This document shows positions 54,803-62,600 of a stretch of DNA of 64,000 nucleotides, piece by piece (position 1 is the stretch's first letter; each line of letters starts with the position of its first letter). Source of the DNA: Mycobacterium spongiae (GTDB lineage: Bacteria; Actinomycetota; Actinomycetes; Mycobacteriales; Mycobacteriaceae); NCBI RefSeq assembly GCF_018278905.1, contig NZ_CP046600.1:310001-374000 (forward strand), given 5' to 3'. Below the pieces are notes generated by a model. It made no database searches. It was not told the origin of the DNA and saw only the letters and a program-made list of their open reading frames with translations. Made by a program: the position numbers and the translations under genes.

Positions 54803-56155
54803 ATGAGCGTGAGCGTTCCGCAGGGCCTGGCGACCGTCGTGGGGTCGAGCCACGTCATCACCGACCCGGACATCCTGGCGGGCTGTAGCACCGACCACAC
54901 TGGCCGATATCGGGGCCGGGCTAGCGCCCTTGTGCGGCCGGGTTCGGCCGACCAGGTCGCCGCCGTGTTGCGGCTGTGCCGCGACGCGGGAGCCCACGTG
55001 ACCGTGCAGGGCGGCCGTACATCTTTGGTGGCGGGCACCGTTCCCGAGAACGACGACGTGCTGCTGTCTACCGAGCGCCTCTGCGCCGTGGGTGATGTGG
55101 ACACCGTCGAGCGGCGCATCGGGGTTGGTGCCGGAGCCACTCTGGCGGCGGTCCAGCGCGCGGCGACCTTTGCCGGCCTGGTGTTCGGTGTGGACCTGTC
55201 GGCTCGCGACACCGCGACGGTCGGCGGCATGGCCTCGACGAACGCTGGCGGCCTTCGCACGGTCCGCTACGGAAATATGAGTGAACAAATCGTCGGCCTG
55301 GACGTGGCGCTGCCCGACGGATCTGTGCTGCGCCGGCACAGCCTGGTGCGCCACGACAATAGCGGCTACGACCTGCCGGCGTTGTTCGTCGGTGCCGAGG
55401 GCACGCTCGGGGTTATCACCGCAGTAGATCTGCGCCTATACCCAGCGGCGTCGCACCGGGTGACGGCAGTCTGTGGATTCGACGATCTCGAGGCGCTTGT
55501 CGATGCCGGGCGGGTGTTGCGGGACGTTGAGGGTATAGCTGCGCTGGAGTTGATCGACGGGCGGGCGGTGGCGCTGTCCGCGGAGCATCTCGGGGTGGGC
55601 GCCCCGGTGGCGGGTGACTGGCTGCTCTTGGTGGAGCTGGCGGCCGACTGGGACCAGGTCGGTCGACTCGGCGACCTGCTCGCGGGCGTGGCGCTGCGTG
55701 GGTCACCCGCGGTGGGCATCGATGTTGCTGCACGACAACGGTTGTGGCGTACTCGCGAATCCCTCGCCGAGGTGCTGGGCGTGTACGGTCCACCGCTGAA
55801 GTTCGACGTTTCGCTGCCCTTGTCTGCGATCGGAGGATTCGCCCGGGACGCGGTTGCGTTGGTCCGCGGACTCGTCGACGACGCGCTTCCGGTGTTGTTC
55901 GGCCATGTCGGTGAGGGCAACCTGCACCTCAACGTGCTGCGCTGCCCGCTCGATGCCGAGCCGGTTCTCTACACGGCGATGATGGATCTGATCGCCGGGA
56001 GCGGCGGCAACGTTAGCTCTGAACATGGGGTGGGCAGCCGCAAGCGCCCCTATCTCGGCATGTCCCGGGAGGCCGCAGACATCGCGACAATGCGAACGAT
56101 CAAGGCGGCGTTGGACCCGACGGGTTACCTCAATGCCGCGGTATTGTTCGACTGA
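54803..56155 (+). CDS. FAD-linked oxidase, glycolate-oxidase/D-lactate-dehydrogenase type (Rv0161-like)
   Basis: The 450-residue flavoprotein has a PCMH-type FAD-binding domain (VTVQGGRTSLVAGT at about residues 70-83; DTATVGGMASTNAGGLRTVRYG) and the C-terminal catalytic cap (FGHVGEGNLHLNVL with the metal/substrate His, SEHGVGSRKRPYL). Related enzymes oxidise 2-hydroxyacids such as glycolate, D-lactate or D-2-hydroxyglutarate. The last 31 bases overlap the convergent TetR gene. Confidence 0.9.
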   Translation: MSVSVPQGLATVVGSSHVITDPDILAGCSTDHTGRYRGRASALVRPGSADQVAAVLRLCRDAGAHVTVQGGRTSLVAGTVPENDDVLLSTERLCAVGDVDTVERRIGVGAGATLAAVQRAATFAGLVFGVDLSARDTATVGGMASTNAGGLRTVRYGNMSEQIVGLDVALPDGSVLRRHSLVRHDNSGYDLPALFVGAEGTLGVITAVDLRLYPAASHRVTAVCGFDDLEALVDAGRVLRDVEGIAALELIDGRAVALSAEHLGVGAPVAGDWLLLVELAADWDQVGRLGDLLAGVALRGSPAVGIDVAARQRLWRTRESLAEVLGVYGPPLKFDVSLPLSAIGGFARDAVALVRGLVDDALPVLFGHVGEGNLHLNVLRCPLDAEPVLYTAMMDLIAGSGGNVSSEHGVGSRKRPYLGMSREAADIATMRTIKAALDPTGYLNAAVLFD

Positions 56156-56706
56156 ACTGGTGGCAGGGCGTCCACCGGCATCTTGATCCCGACGGCGTGG
56201 CGCAGCTGCGCAAGGAACTGATCGGCGTCGTCGCTTCGGACCAGATAGTGCGATACCGCGATCCGGATCACCGTTGCCGCTTTCACCGCGGCGTTGGGTC
56301 CCGGAAGGAGCCGTTGGAGACCCGCTCGCATCTCCGGAATGGCGCCGGCGACCTGCGTGAGGACGTGTTCGGGCTCGACATCGACCATGCGCACTCCGGA
56401 GTAGGAATGCTGGTAGTCAACGATGAATCGAAGGGCGGCGTCGAGCTTGTCCGTACCTTTCAATCCTGCTGTGGCCCTGGCCAAACCGCGTTCGAATACC
56501 TGCCGCTCGTAGTGCGAGAAGGCGGACAGCAAGTCGTCTTTGGACGCGAACCAGCGGTAGAGCGTGGGGCGTGAGACCCCGGCCTCGGCGGCGACCTCGG
56601 AAAGACTGAGTTTGGTTTGGCCGTTGCGACCCAGAACCTGGGCGGTTGCGGTCAGAATCCGCTGGCGAGTCGACGTGTCGGCCGTATCCGCCGGGGAACT
56701 CATCAC
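56125..56706 (-). CDS. TetR regulator
   Basis: The 193-residue protein has a TetR helix-turn-helix LSLSEVAAEAGVSRPTLYRWF at about residues 33-53, after TRQRILTATAQVLGRNGQTK. It diverges from the thioesterase gene and converges on the FAD oxidase. Its promoter holds a tandem 18-base repeat. Likely regulates itself and the thioesterase-LLM pair, possibly also the oxidase. Confidence 0.88.
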   Translation of the reverse strand: MMSSPADTADTSTRQRILTATAQVLGRNGQTKLSLSEVAAEAGVSRPTLYRWFASKDDLLSAFSHYERQVFERGLARATAGLKGTDKLDAALRFIVDYQHSYSGVRMVDVEPEHVLTQVAGAIPEMRAGLQRLLPGPNAAVKAATVIRIAVSHYLVRSDDADQFLAQLRHAVGIKMPVDALPPVQSNNTAALR

Positions 56707-56798
56707 TGCCTTCTCGCCGGCCGGTGTGCCCGGGCCGAGGGCTTGGTCGCGACCAGCGCGGCCCGCCGCGTCTGGATCATCCGGTCATGCCTCGACAC

Positions 56799-56852
56799 AA
56801 CACCGGACCCTTGCCAAACACCGGACCTTTACAAAACACGGGAAAAGTGTCA
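56799..56852. repeat. 18-bp tandem repeats in a divergent promoter
   Basis: AACACCGGACCCTTGCCA (56799-56816), AACACCGGACCTTTACAA (56817-56834) and the diverged AACACGGGAAAAGTGTCA (56835-56852) follow without a gap. A further CCTTTACAAACC at 56897-56908 repeats part of the second unit. They lie between the TetR start (56706) and the thioesterase start (56986), where regulator sites are expected. Confidence 0.75.
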
Positions 56853-56985
56853 TGTACGTCGGGTGCCGCTGTCAACGCGACCGGCACTGGGGGCTCCCTT
56901 TACAAACCGTGCCCGAAGTATCACGCTGTGCCGTGAGCTGCTACCGCGACCTGCCGGTCAATGGATGGCGAGAGGTGGGCTGATT

Positions 56986-57882
56986 GTGACGACAGATTCG
57001 GAAGAATCGGGTCAGGCCGAGTGGTCCTTAGCCGGCTTGCTCGAGCTCTTCGACCTGCGGGCCGCTGGTCCCGACCGGTTCACTGGCGACACTGCTGCCA
57101 ACGGAGCGGGTCACGACGGCCGGCAGGTGGTAGAAGGCACCCAGCTAGTGGCGCAGGCGATCGTCGCTGCAGCGAAACGATTTCCCGACAAGTCGGTTCG
57201 GTCGATACACGGCGTGTTCTCCCGCGCCGTGACTGTCGGCCCACCCGTTGAGCTCGTCATCGACGTTGTGCACGAGGGTCGGTCCACCGCTACCGCGATC
57301 GTGGCCGCGCACCAGAATGGCCGACGTTGCCTGAACGTGACGGTGCTCTCCGATGTCCCGACCGCCGATGTGATTCGCCACCATCTGCCCCGGCCCGAGG
57401 TGGCCGCCCCGGCCGATGCCAACCACTGCGGGATGGGAATGTCTGGCCGCGAACTGCGGCTCGTCGACGTTGTCGACGTCAACAGCCCCGATGAGGTTGG
57501 GCCGCCGGAGCTTTACGCTTGGGTGCGCTACGCCCCAATCCCCACGCGTGACGACCTCGCCAAAGCACTCGTCGCGTACTTCACCGGCCATCTCGGGATT
57601 GCCACCACGATGCGCGCGCACCCGGGTATCGGTACCAGCCAGGCTCACCGCACCGTGTCCACCGCGCCGATGACGATCTCGGTGGCCTTTCACGAGCCGG
57701 TGCGCTGGAACGGCTGGTTGCTGTACGCGCACGAGAGCACCCACGTAGGCGCGGGGATGTCGTATGTCCGGGGCACAGTGCACACCGAAGAAGGAGAGCT
57801 GGTCGCGTCTTTTGCCCAGGAAGCCTTGATCCGGCCCATGCGCACCAGCGACACGTCGATCGATTCCCGGTCTCGCCTGTAA
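56986..57882 (+). CDS. Acyl-CoA thioesterase II-like (TesB-type double hot-dog)
   Basis: The 298-residue protein has two hot-dog repeats. The first contains RQVVEGTQLVAQAIVAAAKR and SVRSIHGVFSRAVTVGPPVE; the second contains SQAHRTVSTAPMTISVAFHE and WLLYAHESTHVGAGMSYVRG. TesB-type enzymes hydrolyse acyl-CoA. The GTG at 56986 has AGGTGG at 56973-56978; an ATG at 56965 is the alternative. The LLM oxidoreductase starts 5 bases after the stop. Confidence 0.83.
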   Translation: MTTDSEESGQAEWSLAGLLELFDLRAAGPDRFTGDTAANGAGHDGRQVVEGTQLVAQAIVAAAKRFPDKSVRSIHGVFSRAVTVGPPVELVIDVVHEGRSTATAIVAAHQNGRRCLNVTVLSDVPTADVIRHHLPRPEVAAPADANHCGMGMSGRELRLVDVVDVNSPDEVGPPELYAWVRYAPIPTRDDLAKALVAYFTGHLGIATTMRAHPGIGTSQAHRTVSTAPMTISVAFHEPVRWNGWLLYAHESTHVGAGMSYVRGTVHTEEGELVASFAQEALIRPMRTSDTSIDSRSRL

Positions 57883-57887
57883 CCGCT

Positions 57888-58808
57888 ATGCGCTTCACCA
57901 TTACCTACCCGATGCACAGTCATCCCTACAACCCGGAACTGCTCAGCGGGGACAGCATCGCGAAGGTGGCCGCGGCCGCCGAAGCGGCTGGGTTTCATGG
58001 CTTCGGCTTCACCGACCATCCGGCCCCATCGCACCGATGGCTGCAGACCGGCGGGCACGACGCCGTCGATCCTTTTGCGGCCTTGGGTTTCGCCGCGGCT
58101 CGGACCACGACTCTGCATTTGATTCCCAACGTCGTCGTGCTGCCGTATCGAAACCCGTTCCTGGTGGCCAAGTCTGCGGCCACGTTGGACCTCTTGTCCG
58201 GCGGCCGTTTTATCCTCGCGGTGGGTGTGGGCTATCTCAAACGCGAATTCGCGGCATTGGGCGTGGATTTTGACGAACGCGCCGAACTGTTCGAGGAAGC
58301 ACTGCAGCTGATCCGCAGGGTGTGGACCGCCGATGACATCTCTTTCGAGGGTCGGCATTTCAGCGCCAACGGAATCACCGTGCATCCCCAGCCCGGCACT
58401 GCGTCGAGGCCGCCGATATGGATCGGCGGCAATACGGGTGCTGCCCGCCGGCGAGTGGCGAGATACGGTGACGGCTGGTGTCCGTTCCCGGCACCCGCAC
58501 AGTTGGCCCAGGCTGCTGGCACGGCAGCGATCGACTCGATGGATCGACTCGGCGAGGGCATCGACGACCTGCGGCGTCAATGTGACGCGGTCGGGCGGGA
58601 TTGGTCGGGAATCGACATCACGTTCACCAACCTCGAGGGCGGTCGCCTCGCCGGCGACGACTTCAATGCGGATGCCTACCTGCTTGGCCTGGAAGAACTT
58701 ACGGCACTCGGAGTGACCTGGGTGCATGTTGGGCTACCCGGCGACAGTTTGGCGCATGTCCTCGACAGCATCGAGCGATTCCGACATCTTGTCATCGATG
58801 CGATCTAA
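57888..58808 (+). CDS. LLM-class F420-dependent oxidoreductase
   Basis: The 306-residue luciferase-like TIM barrel carries EAAGFHGFGFTDHPAPSHRW, LDLLSGGRFILAVGVGYLKREF and RPPIWIGGNTGAARRRVARY, all typical of F420-dependent subfamilies. Substrate unknown. Immediately follows the thioesterase and converges on the methyltransferase (4-base overlap). Confidence 0.87.
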   Translation: MRFTITYPMHSHPYNPELLSGDSIAKVAAAAEAAGFHGFGFTDHPAPSHRWLQTGGHDAVDPFAALGFAAARTTTLHLIPNVVVLPYRNPFLVAKSAATLDLLSGGRFILAVGVGYLKREFAALGVDFDERAELFEEALQLIRRVWTADDISFEGRHFSANGITVHPQPGTASRPPIWIGGNTGAARRRVARYGDGWCPFPAPAQLAQAAGTAAIDSMDRLGEGIDDLRRQCDAVGRDWSGIDITFTNLEGGRLAGDDFNADAYLLGLEELTALGVTWVHVGLPGDSLAHVLDSIERFRHLVIDAI

Positions 58809-59665
58809 ACAGCGGGCACGTGAGATCTGACTATTCGGTACTCCCAGGTGCGCGCCCGCAGCTGCTCGTACATCGAAGACCCGGGTAGTGCAAGAAAGTT
58901 GGCGACGCGAGGACTCCCGTCGCCGAAGACTCGATCCCAACTATCGCTGGCTTGATCGCGGGCTGCCAATACGTTGGCGGTGATATCGCGGTCGCATTCG
59001 GTTATGAAACCCAGTGCCTTCAAACGCATTCGGACGTGGTCCCAGTCCTCAACGCCAAGTAGATCCGAATGCAAGAACCAGGCACCGGGACGACTGATCC
59101 TCCGGACTTCATCCAGGAATCGGGTCAGATTGCTATATGAGTGCGAGGACTCCAGATTAATGATGACATCGCAGGATGCATCGTCCAGCGGAATATTCAA
59201 TGCGTCGCCCACCATGAAGTGGGCCGACGGGTTGAGGTGTGTCTTGCGGCAGAATGCGATCGCCTCTGACGACATGTCAACGCCGGTCACGTGCGCCTTG
59301 AAATTATCCGCGACAAGTGCGGCAGTGCCTCCGCGGCCGCATCCGATATCCACGATTGTGCGGCCATTGAGGTCAAGCGAGCCGATAACTTCGAACACCA
59401 ACCGGACCGAGTCGGCATTGAAGGTGCCGTCACGAATAGTGAACGAAGATTCATTGTTGGAATCCGTCGGAACGTAGCCGTAATTCAAGAAAAACGATAC
59501 CGGGGCCAATCCGGCGGTCTCCAGGCGACGGCTAAGCAAGTCGTAGAAGGTGTGCCACTCACCGGCGGACGTGGACATCAGGTCGTCGGCCAGGTGCGCC
59601 GACAGCGCATCTGCTGAATTACTCGACGATTCAGCGTGCACCGAAGGGTCGCTCGGGTAGTCCAT
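58805..59665 (-). CDS. SAM-dependent methyltransferase, PKS-linked (Rv2952-like)
   Basis: The 286-residue class I methyltransferase has its SAM loop at RTIVDIGCGRGGTAALVADN, then VTGVDMSSEAIAFCRK and the post-II segment VIINLESSHSYSNLTRFLDE. It resembles the phenolphthiocerol/phthiotriol O-methyltransferase Rv2952 in motif order, including SFFLNYGYVP before the SAM domain. Start ATG 59665 is 31 bases after the PKS stop; an upstream reading overlaps the PKS. It probably methylates the polyketide product (inference). Confidence 0.88.
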   Translation of the reverse strand: MDYPSDPSVHAESSSNSADALSAHLADDLMSTSAGEWHTFYDLLSRRLETAGLAPVSFFLNYGYVPTDSNNESSFTIRDGTFNADSVRLVFEVIGSLDLNGRTIVDIGCGRGGTAALVADNFKAHVTGVDMSSEAIAFCRKTHLNPSAHFMVGDALNIPLDDASCDVIINLESSHSYSNLTRFLDEVRRISRPGAWFLHSDLLGVEDWDHVRMRLKALGFITECDRDITANVLAARDQASDSWDRVFGDGSPRVANFLALPGSSMYEQLRARTWEYRIVRSHVPAV

Positions 59666-59696
59666 TGGTGTTGACCTCAATCGAATTACGTATCGA

Positions 59697-62600
59697 TCAT
59701 TCTGTGGGCTCGGGCGCTCCACCGGATTCCGTTGCGCTCGATTCTGCGCTCGACTCGGTGCTCGATCCGGGGTTCGATTGTGAGGCCGACTCCGGCACCT
59801 GTCCGGCGAGGTACTCGGCCAGCGAGCCGATAGTGGGATAGTCGAACACCGCGGTAGCGCTGATCGTGAACGCGCCACCGAACTGGCCGAACAACCGGTT
59901 GCGGAGTTCGACCGCCATCAGCGAATCCGTACCCAGATCGAGGAACCGGCTGGTTGCGGGCGGCGGTTGCGCGAGCCGCAGGAAACTCTGCACCTCCTGC
60001 TGGAGGAATTCGGTCAGGAAACTGGCGCGCTGCGCCTCGGGCACCTCGTGCAGTTTCCGGAGCAGCTCACTGTCGCCGGATGCCGCCGCGACAGCGCTTG
60101 GCAACACGTGGTCGAGAATCGCTGGGCGAGAACCGCCTAGCGCCTTCGCGGCACGCTGCCAATTCGCTTTGATCACGGTCGCCTGGCCGGTTCCGTGAGC
60201 GAGTACCTCGGTGAGCGCGTTGAGGGCGGCGGTGGGTTCCAGCGGAACCAGGCCTTGGGCTCCGAGATTGGCCTGCGCGGCGTGCGAGGTGGCCATGCCG
60301 CCCTTGGCCCAGGGGCCGAAGTTGACGCTGGTCGCGGGGAGGCCACGCGCCTTGCGGTAGGCAACTAGCCCGTCAAGTAGTGCGTTGGCCGTCGCGTAGT
60401 TGGCCTGGCCGGGTGAGCCGAGCACGCTCGAGGCCGACGAGTACATGATGAAGAACTCAAGGTCGTCATCCTTCGTCAACCGATGTAGGTGGAAGGCGCC
60501 CAACGCTTTTGGCAGCAGAGTCGTGCGGAAACGTGCCGGATTCTGCTGTGGTAGCAGCGCATCGTCGAGCACACCTGCCAGGTGCGCCACCCCCGCGAGC
60601 GGTGGCAACTCCGCCCTGATCAGCTCCAACAACTCTGCGACCTGGGTCTCGTCGCCGACGTCGGACGCGAACGTGTGAATCCGACACCGGTAGCGCTCCA
60701 TGATGTTGGCGATTGCCCGTTGTGCGTCGGCGTCGGGCGTGCTGCGACTGGCCAATACGATGTCACTTGCCCCGAGCTGGGCCAGATGCGACGCCGTGTG
60801 CAGGCCTAGCGCACCGAGACCGCCGGTGATCAGATAGCTCCGATTGTCGTGCGGCTGTAGCGGATTCGGCATCTGCAGCACGATCTTGCCGATGTGGCGG
60901 GCCTGCTGCATGCGTCGGAACGCGGTCTTGGCTTCCGTGAGCGGATAGATCTCGACGGGTAGCGGCGCTATCTCACCGGTGGCCAGCCAGTCCGACACGT
61001 CAGCAAGCAATCCCCGGATACGCTCCGGGTCTTGGACCATGGTCACGTCGAGCGCGACGATTTCGTAGGCGATATCGGGACGCGCTGCCGCCATCTGCGC
61101 ATGCGTCCAAATATCCCGCTTGGCGATCTCAGCGAACCGGCCGCCTTGTGCCGTCGCCCGCACAGTCGCGGCGACGAAGCCCTCGTTCGTCAGGCTGTTG
61201 AGTACCACGTCAACGCCGGCACCGTCGGTGTCCGCAAGGATCTGATCCGCGAAGTCGGTGCTGCGCGAGTCGTAGACATATTCCACACCCATCTCGCGCA
61301 GCGTCGCCCGTTTGTAGGTGCTGGCGGTGGCAAAAACGATCGCACCGCGTTGGCGCGCCAACTGGACCGCGGCCAGTCCGACGCCGCCACTGGCGGCGTG
61401 GACAAGCACCCGGTCGCCGGGCTGCAGCTGTGCCCAGTCGAACGCGAGCCGTGCCGTCAGTGCGGCGGCGGGTATGCTCGTCGCGGCTACGGCGCTGAGA
61501 TCTTTCGGTGCCCGTGCTAGCAACTGCGACGGCACATTCACCCGGCTCGCGAACGCCCCAGGAGTAAAACCGAAGACGCGCTGACCAACCTCGAATCCGG
61601 TGATGCCGGGCCCTAGTTCCGTCACTATGCCGCAGAGGTCGCCGCCGATCGGCCCAGGGTCACCGGGATATAGGCCGAGCACGTTGAGCACATCGCGGAA
61701 GTTGAGACCGGCGGCCTCTACCCGGACCTGCACCTCATTGGCGACCGGCGGTGATACTTCCGACTCGGTCAACCGAAGGTTGTCGATCGCACCGCGCTCG
61801 GTCGGTGCCAACACATAGTCAGGTGCGCGGGGCACTGCGAGGTGCCCGCTGCGTGCCCATGGCAAGAGCCGCGATACGAGGAACTTGCCTTGTCGCAGCG
61901 CAAGTTCGGGTTCCTGCACGCCTGGGCCGGCGGTTCCGGGTGCGCTGGGTATGCCGAGCAGGCCGGCCAGGCACGGCACGGTGCCGTCGGACCCGTCGTG
62001 ATCTACCAATCGACACCTCAGGGTCGGCTGCTCGGCGATGATCGAGCGGCCGAGCCCCCAGAGCGCCGCCTGCACCGGGTCGACCGGCTCGCCGGGCTCG
62101 GTCGCCACGGCGTGTTCGGTGATGAGCCATAGCCCACCGGGGAGCTTCACCGCGTCCTCAGTGAGCAGGGCTTGCGTGGCGCTGAGCAGGTTGGCGGTCT
62201 CAGTCTGTAGGCGCGCGGCGAATTCGGCGCTCGATTCTTCTGCGCTTGGGTGTCCGGCGCTGCGCCAGACGATGCCGGAGACCGGCGCACCGCGCTCGTG
62301 CGCTTCAGCGAACATCTGCTGCCAATGCGCCGGATCCATTGGATCCAAGTGCTCAGGGAACCGGAGGCCATGTGGCAGCTGGGCCGCTAGCTCGTCGAAT
62401 CCGGCGATCAGCCAGGTGGCATTCGTGCTTTCAGCAGCCGCGGAATCGGCGGTTGCGGCCGGCGGCGGCACCTCATGCCAGCCAAGGGCATACAGCAGCC
62501 GGGTTGCATCGCCGCCGAGCCCACGCAGCAACGCTTCCCGGGGCGCGCGCTTCACCGTGAACTCGCGAATGGCGCCCAGGTGGTGACCATCGGGATCCAC

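Noticed and set aside
59666..59878. N-terminal extension of the PKS-linked methyltransferase
   Set aside because: It overlaps the PKS 3' end in another frame and is Arg/Pro/Ser-rich; the ATG at 59665 gives the family length.
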